Below, piece after piece: positions 22,529 to 32,867 of a DNA stretch of 64,000 nucleotides. Each line of letters opens with the position of its first letter. Positions within the stretch are counted from its first letter, which is position 1. The position numbers and the translations under genes are program-made. The stretch covers positions 137,544,833-137,608,832 of the forward strand of contig CM053141.1 of the NCBI GenBank assembly GCA_028571685.1. Reading direction: 5' to 3'. Origin of the DNA: Heterohyrax brucei. Lineage: Eukaryota; Chordata; Mammalia; Hyracoidea; Procaviidae. A model generated the notes under the pieces. It did no database searches and had not been told where the DNA came from. It worked only from the letters and a program-made list of their open reading frames with translations.

Positions 22529-23081
22529 ATACTACATGTTGGTTTTCTTTGTGATCAGGGAGCTTGAACATGTATAAGGTGTTTATGGCCTGTTAAAGAA
22601 TTATTAGTTCATAAAAATAATCTGCCTATAAATATAGGGAGGGAAGGTGAAATGTGCAAACTACTCTGATCACTGTAAAAATCTCTAGTGGGAAAAACTA
22701 TTGATTCCTTTTTCCATTGAACAAACATATTAAACTTCAGATGGGATAATAGTTTACAAAATAAACTTGAATCTAATACGAAGAACAGAAGCAATATAAC
22801 AAAAAGGGTACCAACTACCTACCATATATATTTAAATCATGTGTCTGCATGAATCACAGGGGAGGAGGGACAATGAATGGGATTATTATCATTTATCACA
22901 TGGTTTATTTAGATTCTACTACTTTAAAAAGGATATTTCTGATTGGAAAAGACTTACGTTGCCTGCATTTCTTCACCCTTGAGATCAGTGTTTTCAGCAT
23001 TGTGGTGACATACATCATTTTACTTAAATCCTAATCGTAATTTGTATTTCTTTAATGTAACAAAATGTCATTTCATACACT
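22529..23081. other. Unique AT-rich DNA
   Basis: No repeat or gene recognised. Confidence 0.45.
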
Positions 23082-23300
23082 GTTGTTGCTGTTGTTCACT
23101 GTTGCTGAGTCAGTTCTGATTCGTGGCGATCTTGGCCATGCAGAGTAGACTGGCTCTACAGGATTTTCTAGGATGTGGCCCGTCAGAAGCAGATCGCCAG
23201 GCCTGTCTTCTAAGATGCCTCTAGGTAGTTTTGAAACACCAAACTTTTGACTAGGAGTCCAGCACGTGACCATTTGCACCACACAGGGGCCTGTGTGCAC
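23082..23300 (-). repeat. AFROSINE, long subtype
   Basis: Starts with a (GTTGTT)n-like tail complement and 'gctgagtcagttctgattc'. It continues 'gtagactggctctacagg', 'agcagatcgccaggcctg', 'cttctaagatgcctctagg' and ends 'catttgcaccacacagggg'. Confidence 0.85.
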
Positions 23301-23394
23301 TATGAAATATAATTTTTAATATTGTAACAAAGCTTTCTGGTCACCCATTGGGAATAACGAGGACAAAGGAGAGAGTACAGCACGGAGAGCTCAG

Positions 23395-23612
23395 GTTTGG
23401 GTGGCATACTTCTGCTTTTGACAGCAGTCTCAACATTTAACTACATGTGTGATGCTGTAAATGATACTAGAGAGCTTCTTACCCTCTCTGACCCTAAATT
23501 CCCTCACCTTCAGAATGGGAATGGGAATATTCTTAAATCCTCACAAATTAAGTATTAAATGAAGTGACATATCTAAAGAACTCTATTTACCTGGTACAAA
23601 GAAAGCATTTGA
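23395..23612 (-). repeat. MIR SINE
   Basis: Antisense MIR order: 'agcttcttaccctctctgac', 'cctcaccttcagaatggga', 'ttcttaaatcctcacaaatt', 'aagtattaaatgaagtgaca', 'acctggtacaaagaaagc'. Confidence 0.7.
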
Positions 23613-24425
23613 AGTATTTTATTTTTGTCATACTCTTAACTAGGCTCTTAAATAACAATAATATTGAGCAATTCCTTTAATCTCACTAGTCAATTTTTTC
23701 TTTTTTTTTTTTTTTTTGGTAAGAAGGATTTGAACCATGATTTTCTCTAGTCCCAGTAAGCTTCTACTCTAGGAAATATTTTTTTTTTAATTTTTATTTT
23801 TATTTAACATAACTGAGTGAAAATGTACATTCACATAAAAATTTACATGCCCACCAACAGCTTCCATTGCTCTCTCTGTCCGGTGACTGCACACTATTCC
23901 TCTCTGCTCCATACATGTCTCATCCTCCCAACAGCCTCCTTTCCCCTCCTCTCCCTCCACTCCCCTTCCTCCAGCCAGAGGTCAGCAAGATGATACCCTA
24001 TAGATGTATAGAACCATAAAGTGCTTCCAATATATGGTCACTCTGCATTGTCAAGTCCAATCTATTCCGGTACAAAGAGTGGACCTTTGTTATAATTTAT
24101 GGGAAAGGGCAGCATCAGGGCCAGGGGCCATGCTCTCAGAGGAACCCCAAAACCGCTGGACCATCAACTGAGGTCTTTTAGTGGACATCTCATGATGCAC
24201 CCCTTTTTATTCTTGTGTTGCCAGTGAGACTCCTCTCTGTGAGCTCCATCGTGGCTATCACTGGTGGTGGCCGGGCACCATCCGGTTCTTCCGGTCCCAA
24301 GTTGATGTAGGCATCGACTCTTGTGGGTCTCTCTGTCTTCTTGGTTGTCTGTACTGCATGTCATTTTGGTCCTCAGTGAGCATCCGTTCCTGCTGAGTTG
24401 GGACCATTTGCTGTGTCCTCGGATG

Positions 24426-24737
24426 TGGGAGCGGAGCGTTCGGCCCGAGTTGGCGCCAGGGGCCCGAGATGGCGCCCAGGGCCGGAGCCACTCCTTAACC
24501 ACACCCCTGTTTACCAGACCCAGCGCTTTCATGACGCATGCCTGTGGGCAGTGGCTTCCCGCTAGCCTATTGTGAACCTCCATCTCAGGAGTGCGTGGCT
24601 TTAGAGGATTGGAGGGATCTGGGGTATAAAAAGTGAGCTAGTACCAGGAAGAGAGGAAGAAGAATAAAGCAAGTACTTGCAAGGTGGCTTGTGTCCTGTC
24701 TTCTTTCCGCTGGCGGACAGTTAGGCAGTGACACTCA
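24426..24737 (+). mobile_element. Solo retroviral-type LTR, 312 bp
   Basis: The equivalent site in the 31.8-kb L1 copy lacks this segment, so its borders can be seen by comparison. It begins TG, ends CA and is flanked by 4-bp 'gatg' (24422-24425 and 24738-24741), as expected for a class I endogenous retrovirus. A TATA box (24625-24630) is followed 38 bp later by AATAAA (24663-24668), fixing the + orientation with U3-R-U5 order. The U3 is GC-rich with GGCGCC/GGCGCCC motifs. No internal viral gene remains; solo LTRs form by recombination between the two LTRs of a provirus. Confidence 0.85.
24622..24634 (+). promoter_or_regulatory. TATA box of the solo LTR
   Basis: 'gggtataaaaagt' sits upstream of the LTR poly(A) signal, in the usual retroviral U3 promoter position. 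It could still drive transcription from the LTR towards higher coordinates, antisense to the host L1. Confidence 0.65.
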
Positions 24738-24741
24738 GATG

Positions 24742-25131
24742 GCAGCTTGGCAGCTTTTAAGACCCCAGATGCCACTCACCAATGTGGAGTGCAGAGAGCT
24801 CTCTTAGCAAAACGCTAGTTGTGCCAATTGGCCTGGAATTCGCCTAAGAGCATGGTCCCCCGCCCCCCGCCCCAGCTACTCTATCCTTGCAGTATTGAGT
24901 TAAGATGGAAGGAGTACTCAAGTTATGCTGAAGTCCACTTAATGTTCTTGTTTCTAATGTGTGCTATCACCGCTTTCTCCCAACTAGATTTCTAGTAACT
25001 ACCTAAACTAAACCCTCCCCACCTCACCCTGCCTCCCTCCCCTCCCTTGCAGCTCTCAAAGAGTCTTTTCTTCTATACACAAGTCTGGTTTTGAGATCTT
25101 ATCGTAGAGGTCTCATACATTATTTGTCCTT
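24742..25131 (-). other. L1 copy 1 3' UTR, ORF2-proximal part
   Basis: Aligns with 32476-32867 in copy 2 ('agcttttaagaccccagatg', 'ctagttgtgccaattgg', 'gctatcaccgctttctcc'). Non-coding. Confidence 0.8.
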
Positions 25132-28100
25132 TTATCGCTGACTACTTTCACTCAACATAATGTCTTCCAGTTGAAACCAGGTTAGGAGATGTTTCCTGGA
25201 ATCATCGTTATTCTTTATCATTGCATAGTGCTCCATTGAGTATATGCACCATAGTTTACCTATCCATTCTTCTATTGTTGGGCATCTGTGTTGATTCCAC
25301 ATTTTTGCTATCGTGGACCGTACTGCGATAAACATTCTGGTGCATGTGTCTGTTGGTGTGAAAGGCCTTGATTCTGTAGGATATATTCCAAGTAGTGGAA
25401 TGACTGGGTGAAATGGTATATCGATATCCATTTTTTTAAGGAAGCGTCAGATTGCCTTCCAAAGAGGCTGGACCATTTTGCAACCCCACCAACAGTGTAG
25501 GAGGGTTCCGCTTTCTCCACAGCCTCTCCAGCATTGGTTGTTTTGTGTTTTCTGGATCATGGCCAACCTTGTTGGGGTGAGATGGTATCTCATTGTTGTC
25601 TTGATTTGAATTTCTTTAATAACTAAAGATCGTGAACATGTCTGCATGTGTTTTTTGGCTGCCTGGATCTCCTCTTTAGTGAAGCGTCTGTCCATCTCCT
25701 TTGCCCATCGCTTAATTGGATGGTTTATCTTCTTCTTCTTGATATTTTGTAGTATCTTATAGATTATAGAGATCAGACGTCAGTCTGACATAAAGTTGCC
25801 AAATATTTTTTCCCATTCTGTGGGTATTCTTTTAATTCTATTAATAAAGTCTTTGGATGAGCAAAAGTGTTTGATTCTTAATAGTTCCCATTTATCTATT
25901 TTCTCCTCTGTTGATTGAGGTTTCTTTGACAGATTTTGGAGTCTGTCCTCCTTGTGTATTAAAACTTCCATTGTTGTTCCTACCTTTTCATGGATGAGCT
26001 TTAGCGTTTTAGGTTTGATATGCAGGTCTTTTATCCAGTTGGAGTTGGTTTTTCTATAAGGTGTAAGATATGGATCTTGATTCAGTTTATTGCAGATGGA
26101 TAACCAATTCTGCCAGCACCATTTGTTGAAGAGACTGTTTTTACCCCAGTTTAATGTCTTAGGGCCTTTGTCGAATATCAACTGTTCATAGGCAGATGGT
26201 GTCGTCTCTGGGGTCTCAGTTCTGTTCCATTGATCCATCTGTCTGTTCTTGTACCAGTACCAGGCTGTTTTGACCACTGTGGCAGTGTAGTATGTTCTAA
26301 GGTCGGGTAATGAGAGGCCTCCCAGTGTGTTCTTCTTCTTTAGTAGTACCTTACTTATCCGGGGCTTCTTCCCTTTCCAAACAAAATTGGTGACTTGTTT
26401 CTCCATCTCATTAAAAAATGATGCTGGAACTTGTATTGGGATTGCATTATATACATAAATTGCTTTGGGTAAAATAGACATTTTCACAATGTTAAGTCTT
26501 CCTATCCATGAGCAGGGTAGGTTTTTCCATTTATCTAAGTCTCTCTTAGTTTCTTGTAGTAAGGGCTTGTAATTCTCTTTGTAAAGGTGTGTTGTTTCTC
26601 TGGTTAGATTAATTCCTTGGTACTTTATCTTCTTAGGGGCTATCGTAAATGGTATTGATTTAACAATTTCCTCCTTAACAGTCTCATTGTTGGTATAAAG
26701 GAATCCTACTGATTTACTTATGTTTATCTTGTATCTTGAGACTTTGCTGAACTCTTCTATCAGTTTGAGTAGGTTACTTATAGATTCCTTGGGGTTCTCT
26801 GCATATACAATCATATCATCTGCGAACAGGGAGATTTTAACTTCCTCTTTGCTGATGCAGATGCCCTTTATTTCTTCATCTTGTCTAATTGCTCTGGCTA
26901 GAACTTCTAGCACAGTGTTGAATAGGAGAGGTGACAGTGGTCATCCTTGTCTAGTTCCTCATCTCAAGGGAAAGTCAGTCTCTCTCCATTCAGGATGATG
27001 TGGGCAATTGGCTTTGTATAAATGGCCCTTATTGTGTTAAGGAATTTGTCGTCTATGTCCATCTTGCTAAGAGTTTTTAGCATGAATGGATGTTGGACTT
27101 TATCAAATGCCTTTTCGTCATCAATGGACAAAATCAGGTGATCTTTGTCTTTTGTGTTATTTATGTGGTTAATCACATTAATTGTTTTCCTGATGTTGAA
27201 CCAGCCTTGCCTCCTTGGTATGAATCCCACTTGGTCATGATCGATTATTTTCTTGATATGTTGTTGTATTCTGTTGGCAAGAATTTTGTTGAAGATTTTT
27301 GCATCTAGGTTCATGAGTAATATCGGTCTGTAGTTCTCTGTCTCTGTTGGATCTTTCCCTGGCTTAGGTATCAGGGTTATGCTGGCTTCATAGAATGAGT
27401 TTGGGAGTACTCCATTCCTTTCTATTCTGTGAAATAGTCTCAGTAGTATTGGGGATAACTCTTCTCTAAATGCTTGCTACAATTCTGCCGTGAAGCCATC
27501 TGGGCTGACTTTTTTTGGTTGGTAGTGTTTTGATGACCTTTTCAATCTCTTCCTTTGTGATGGGTTTATTAAGTTGTTCTGGCTCATGTTGTGATAATTT
27601 GGGTAGGTGGTATGAGTCCAGGAATTCGTCCATTTCCCCTAGGTTTTCAAATTTGTTAGAGTACAGTGTTTCATAGTATTCTGTTATGATATTTTTTATT
27701 TCTGTTGCATCTGTGGTGACAACTCCCCTCTCATTTCTAATTTGGGTTATTAGTTTCCTTTCCTGCTTTTCTTTAGTAAGTTTAGCCAGTGGTTTATCAA
27801 CTTTGTTGATCTTTTCAAAAAACCAGCTTTTGGTCTTTTCAATTTTTTCAATTTTTTTTCTATTCTCTAATTCATTTAGCTCTGCTCTAATCTTTATGAT
27901 CTCATTTCTTCCGGTGCCCGAGGGGTTCCTCTGTTGTTCTCTTTCTACTTGTTCAAGCTGTAGAGGTAGTTCCTTGATTTGGTTTCTTTCTTCCTTCCAG
28001 ATGTGTGCATTTATGGAGATAAACAGACCTCTGAGCACTGCTTTCGCTGTATCCCATAGGTTCTGGTAGGAAGTGTTTTCATTCTCATTGGAATCCATGA

Positions 28101-28913
28101 ATTTCTTTAATTCATTCTTGATTTCCTCTATAACCCATGTTTTTTTTAGCAGGATGTTGTTCAGTTTCCAAGAGTTCCAATTTCTATCTATGTTTTTTTT
28201 GCTATTGATTTCAATTTTTATGGCTTTATGATCTGAGAAGATGCTTTGCAGTAATTCAATGGTATGGATTTTGTTGAGCACTGCATTATGGCCTATCACG
28301 TGGTCAATTCTGGAGAATGTTCCATGTGCACTGGAGAAGAAGGTGTAGTTGTCTGCTGATGGGTGGAAAGTTCTGTATATATCAATGAGGTTTAGTTGGT
28401 TAATTGTGTCAATGAGGTCTTCTGTATCTTTACTGAGCTTTTTTCTAGATGATCTGTCTAGTAATGAGAGTGGAGTGTTAAAGTCTCCCACTGTTATTGT
28501 GGAGTCATCTAACTCTCTTTTGAGCATAGTCAGTGTTTCTTCGACATATTTAGGTGCTCTGACATTAGGTGCATAAATATTTAATATAGTTAAGTCTTGC
28601 TTGTGTACTAAACCTTTCAGCAATAGTGTCCATCTTTGTCCACGATGGTGGATTTGACATTAAAATTGATTTTGTCTGAGATTAGAATTGCCACCCCTGG
28701 TCTTCTTTGTTCATTGTTAGCTTGATATATATTCTTCCATCCTTTCATTTTCAGTTTGTTCCTGTCTTTAGGTCTCAAGTGAGTTTCTTTTAGACAACAT
28801 ATGGATGGGTCGTGTCTTTTGATCAAAGATGACACTCGGTGTCTCTTTACTGGAGCATTCAGTCCATTCACATTCAATGTAATTATTGATAGGTATGTGT
28901 TCACTGCTGCCAT
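25132..28913 (-). pseudogene. L1 ORF2 (endonuclease-reverse transcriptase), copy 1, frameshifted
   Basis: The start is MAAVNTYLSIITLNVNGLNA (28913). The endonuclease part has 'NVNGLNAPVKRHRV', 'KETHLRPKD', 'VGDFNTPLS' and 'SDHKAIKIEI'. The RT part has '[19 protein letters not shown]' and '[14 protein letters not shown]', including the catalytic FADD box. The C-terminal cysteine motif reads '[18 protein letters not shown]', and the end is 'IMLSESSQR' at 25132. Frame breaks occur near 28620, 27510, 26960-27000, 25780 and 25440. Nearly the whole protein (about 1,260 residues) can be traced, but it cannot be made in one piece. Confidence 0.93.
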
Positions 28914-29167
28914 TGTGATATGTTTATTTTTGTGTTGATGTTTTCTCTGTTGTTCTTATTAGTCTGTTCTGGGACACTCTTTTTTGTGAGTTGATTTTTC
29001 ACCTTTTTCAGCGCTGGTTTTATAGTTGTTGAGACGCGTGTGTTGGATTTCTTGAAATGGTATGATACATCCTTGTTGTACTTTGCAGCTGCCCCTATGA
29101 ACCCCCTTAATAAACTATTTATAAACCCAATTTTAATTACTACCAGTCTTGTCATCCTCCTCTCCAA
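28901..29167 (-). other. Open frame in the L1 inter-ORF spacer, copy 1
   Basis: An 88-codon frame between ORF1 and ORF2 overlaps the ORF2 start by 13 nt. Its last ~67 codons ('SLLRGFIGAAAKYNKDVSYH' to 'NINTKINISQ') stay open and highly similar in copy 2 (36642 upward). It is lysine- and asparagine-rich with no domain I know. It may be chance in an A-rich strand. Confidence 0.3.
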
Positions 29168-29344
29168 CTGGAAGGACTATAACGACTGTAGTACATCCCT
29201 CTTTTTATTACGATGACACCATAGTTTTCATGATGAACACTGGATTGCTTTTTTCTATATCAAAGCTGTGATTTACTTTGGAGCCTTCCCTAAATGAATA
29301 GAGTATTGAGTAGTGTGTCGTTCTAAAATATAAAGTTAGTGGTT

Positions 29345-30293
29345 TCATTCTTCTAAGCCAAAGCCAAGAACTTCTTTCAGTATTTCTTGTAGTTTGGGTT
29401 TGGTTTTTACAAAGTCTCTGAGTTTCTGTTTATCTGGGAATGCCTTAATTTCATTTTTGTATTTGAAAGATAGTTTTGCAGGATATATAATTCTTGGTTG
29501 GAAGTTCTTCTCCTTCAAGACTTTGAATGTGTCGTGCTACTATCTCCGTGCCAGCATGGTTTTTGCTGAGAAATCTGACGAGAGCCTACAGGGTTTCCCT
29601 CTGAATGTTAGCTTTGCCTTGAGTCTTGCTGCCTGTAAGAGTTGCTGCTTAGGTTTCATTTTGTTCAGCTTGATTATAATATGTTTTGGAGTCTTTCTTT
29701 TGAGATCTATATTGGGTGGTGTACGATATGCATCTGAGATGTCTATATTCTCTTCCTTCATGATTTCTGCGAAGTTTTCTTTCAGCAGCTCAGCAACAAT
29801 ACTCTCTGTGTTCTCAGATGTCTCACCCTGTTCACGGACTCCAATTAATCGAAGGTTGTTCTTCTTAATAGAGTCCCATATGCTTCTTAATGTTTCTTCA
29901 TTTTTCTTGTTTCTTTTTTCTGATTTCTGCTTATAGACGCTGGCATCAGTAGCTCTGTCTTCCAAGTCAGAAATTCTTTTTTCCATTTGTTTCATTCTGT
30001 TTTCTTGGCTTTGCATGGAAGTTTCTATGTCTGATTTTATTCTTGATCTGTTGGATTTTAGAGTACTGGTGTTCCATCAGATCGAACAACTTGCTTAATT
30101 TTTCATTTTGTTCTGCTGTATTTTGTATAAGGTCTAGAAGGGCTCTGTATATAATCAATTTGTATTCACTTCCTGATGCTTTCATAAAAGTTTCTTCATC
30201 CGGAGAACTCCTTGGTTGCTTTGTTTGGGAGCCTTCTGAAGCCATGAGTGATTGCTTGTATGCCACAATTGTCTGTTGCTTTTGGGGTCCCAT
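29345..30293 (-). pseudogene. L1 ORF1 (RNA-binding chaperone), copy 1, broken
   Basis: ORF1p is the trimeric RNA-binding protein of L1 particles. The likely start is MGPQKQQTIVAY (30293). A coiled-coil-like stretch follows ('QNEKLSKLFDLMEHQYSKIQ', then 'QENRMKQMEKRISDLEDRA'), and then the RRM-like part 'NNLRLIGVREQGETSENTES'. The C-terminal domain reads '..HIIIKLNKMKPKQQLLQAA' and '..FKYKNEIKAFPDKQKLRDF', ending near 29345. A 1-bp frameshift lies at about 30020-30060. Two adjacent in-frame TAG codons at about 29534-29539 replace the expected RRW context. Confidence 0.88.
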
Positions 30294-31298
30294 GTGAGCA
30301 TATAGAGGCTGGAAGAGGTACTGTGAGGATGGATTGCACATGTTTCTCTAGGCTGTCTTCAAATGTAAAGCAAAAGGTATCTGACCAGTTCACAAGTCAG
30401 TTAGGTTTTCAGGTGTAGAGGTCCCTCTTCTCATCTGACAAAGTAAAGCGCCACTATATCCAACCCCAGATGATAACAAACTAGTTCAGAATACAGCACT
30501 GCTAGTGCCCTGGTGGCCTCTGCTGACAGGGCCTAGCCTTAGCCAACACTGCGTCGAGTACTGGTTTTGTGATAGGAAAGCGCTCTCCTGTGGGCAGGCT
30601 CTGGCTCCCAAGCTAAGAATTAGGTCCAGCTGCAGCCACCATATCCAAGATGGCATCCTCCACACAGGCAGCAGACAGAGGGGCCAAAGGTGCCGAGAGG
30701 TAGTGATTCCTCTTCTTCTGTTGCAGGGCCCCCAACGTAGGCAGCACTGTGCAAAATCACTACTTTTCTGTCAGAGAAGCGCTGTCCCATTTGCACGCAC
30801 TGGCTCCCAGGCTAAGAGTGAGGTCTCGCTGAAATCTCGGTACCAACATGGCGTCCCGCAATCTGACTGTGAAGCTCCACACAAACCCCACTGTGGCAGC
30901 TACAAAACGAAACGCTCAAAATGGCTAGATTAACAGAGTCCCGAGCCTGGCTCTCAGAATATGGGAATTCCACCTGCCTATCCTCCCTGCAGCGCGTCTG
31001 AGTCCAGCCGCCAGGCAAGACCCAGCTCTGCCCACTGGCCGAGACAGAGGGAAAAAAAAAGTCAAACTGGTGCGTTTACCTTTCGTCCGTGAAAGCCGGG
31101 GCTAGGCAGGAGCGGGAGTCAGCGAAAGAGAGGAGGTTTTTCGCTGAGTGGTATGAAGTCCCAATTAACAGGTCTGTGCTGTGTCCTGGGGCTGATTAGG
31201 TGATCAGAAGGCTCTGTTTGATTGTCAATTCAGGTCTTGGTTTCAGAGGGATATAAGGAGACGTGGGCTTAGTCCGCCATCTTGACTCCACCGGCTCC
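30294..31298 (-). promoter_or_regulatory. L1 copy 1 5' UTR/promoter with a ~199-bp doublet
   Basis: A GC-rich 1-kb leader. Two related units start at about 30522 and 30721; each has 'cactg..gtc/gca', 'aagcgct(c/g)tccc/t', 'ctggctccca(a/g)gctaag' and 'aagatggc/acatggcg'. A CCGCCATCTTG motif at 31274-31284, the complement of a YY1 site, lies at the extreme 5' end, where human L1 also carries one that fixes transcription start. Confidence 0.75.
31274..31284 (-). promoter_or_regulatory. YY1-type site at the L1 5' end
   Basis: Reads CAAGATGGCGG on the minus strand, about 15 nt from the L1 5' terminus. It is decayed in copy 2 (37880 region) and partly kept in the half-L1 element (54142-54152). Confidence 0.6.
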
Positions 31299-31331
31299 CT
31301 AGGAAATCTTAAACTCAGGTCCTTTTTCCAA

Positions 31332-31495
31332 GCAGAAACCCTAGTGGTGTTGTAGTTAAGTACTACAGCTGCTAACAAAGTGGTCAGCAGTTTAAATACA
31401 CCAGAAGTTCCTTGGAAACTCTGGGACAGTTCTACTCTGTCATATAGGGTTGCTATGAATCAGAATTGACTCAAAAGCAATGCTTTTTGTTTTTC
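31332..31495 (+). repeat. AFROSINE, short subtype
   Basis: 'agaaaccctagtggtgttgt', 'agttaagtactacagctgc', 'gtcagcagtttaaatacacc', 'cttggaaactctgggacag', 'atagggttgctatgaatcag', then a T-rich end. Confidence 0.9.
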
Positions 31496-31514
31496 TTACT
31501 CTGTTTTACTCTGA

Positions 31515-31634
31515 AAGGTCAGCTGAAACCTCTATCTGCCATGGGTGACCCTGTCAGTATTTGAATACTAATGGCATAGCTTCCATCATCACAAGGTACA
31601 GACAATCTCCCAGTTAAGAAAAACTGACAGAGCA
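31515..31634 (-). repeat. RTE 5'-end fragment
   Basis: 'ggtcagctgaaacctc', 'ccatgggtgaccctgtcag', 'atttgaatactaatggcata', 'gcttccatcatcacaagg' match the extreme 5' end of the RTE LINE in antisense (compare 50150-50230). A 5' end without the rest of the element is unusual for a LINE copy. Confidence 0.65.
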
Positions 31635-32867
31635 CATTGATAGAGTTCTTATAATGTGAATGAAAGTTAACTGAAAATGCTGGTTTCTCATATTTGGCCC
31701 ATAGAAAGAGAAATGAGACAGATGCACTCAAATTTTTCCAAATGTTCGTGCATTCCATGTCCATTAGAATATTCTATTAATATGTTTAATTAGTTTTACA
31801 ATTCAAGATACTTCTTTAAGTATCTTGTTTTCTTTTTTTTTACTTTTTTTTTTATTATGACTGAGTGAAAATGTACATTCCTGTATAAATTTACATGCCC
31901 ACCTATGTGCGGCTTCCACTGCTCTCCTTGCCCGGGAACAGCACACTATTCCTCCCTGCTCCATACAGGTCTCATCCTCCCAACAGTCTCCTTTCCCCTC
32001 CTCTCTACCCAGTACCCTTACTCAAGCCAGAGGTCAGCAGGATGATATCCTATAGATGCACAGAACCATAAAGTGCATCCAATATATGGTCACTTTGCAT
32101 AGCCAAGTCCAATCCATTCGTGTCTGAAGAGTGGACCTTAGTTATGATTTACGGCAAGAGCAGATTCAGGGTCAGGGGCCATGCTCCCAGGGGAACCCCA
32201 AAGCCGCTGGACCATCAGTTCCGGTCTTTTAGTGGAGATCTCAGGGTGCACCCCTTTTTATTCTTGTGTTGCCAGTGAAACTCCTCTCTGTGAGCTCCAT
32301 CGCGGCTATTACTGGCGGTGGTCAGGCACCATCTGGTTCTTCCGATCCCAAGTCTATGTAGGGACCCAGTCACATGGGTCTCTCTATCTTCTGGGTTGTC
32401 TTTACCACATGTCATTTTGGTCCTTGGTCAGCATCCATTCCTGCTGAGTTGGGACCATTTGCTATGTCCTCGGATGGCAGCTTGGCAGCTTTTAAGACCC
32501 CAGACGCCACTCACCAATGTGGGGTGCAGAGAGCGCTCTTACCAAAACGCTAGTTGTGCCAATTGGCTTCGATTTTGCCTAAGAGCATGGTCCCCTGCCC
32601 TCTGCCCCAGCTACTCTGCTCTTGCAATATTGGGTTAAGATGGAAGGAATATTCAAGTTACGTTGAAGTCTATTTAATATTGTTCTTGTTTCTAATGTGT
32701 GCTATCACCGATTTCACCAAACCAAATTTATACCAACTATCTAAACTAAACCCTCTCCCCCTCTCCCTCCCTTCTTCCCCTCACTTACCACCATCAAAGA
32801 GTCTTTTCTTCTATACTTAAGTCTGTCTTTGAGATCTTATCATAGGGGTCTCACACAGTATTTGCCC

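Larger units (their letters stand above)
23769..31307 (-). mobile_element. Full-length L1 LINE, copy 1 (with target duplication)
   Basis: Complete L1 on the minus strand: 5' UTR (30294-31298), ORF1 (29345-30293), a ~430-nt spacer, ORF2 (25132-28913) and a 3' UTR ending in an A/T-rich tail at about 23778. A 9-bp target duplication 'ctaggaaat' flanks it at 23769-23777 and 31299-31307. Without the 312-bp solo LTR in its 3' UTR it is about 7.2 kb. L1s copy themselves by target-primed reverse transcription. This copy carries several frameshifts and ORF1 stops, so it is not active, but long open frames (377 and 385 codons) remain, which suggests moderate age. Confidence 0.93.

Noticed and set aside
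24164-24583. 139-codon frame (-)
   Set aside because: It spans the L1 3' UTR and the solo LTR, so it is a composite accident.
27686-28069. 127-codon hydrophobic frame (+)
   Set aside because: Antisense shadow of L1 ORF2, not a membrane protein gene.
29394-29936. 180-codon open frame (+)
   Set aside because: It is the antisense of L1 ORF1. Its hydrophobic look comes from the complement of A-rich codons.
30505-30933. 142-codon cysteine- and serine-rich frame (+)
   Set aside because: Lies wholly in the GC-rich L1 5' UTR on the antisense strand; low stop density is due to GC content.
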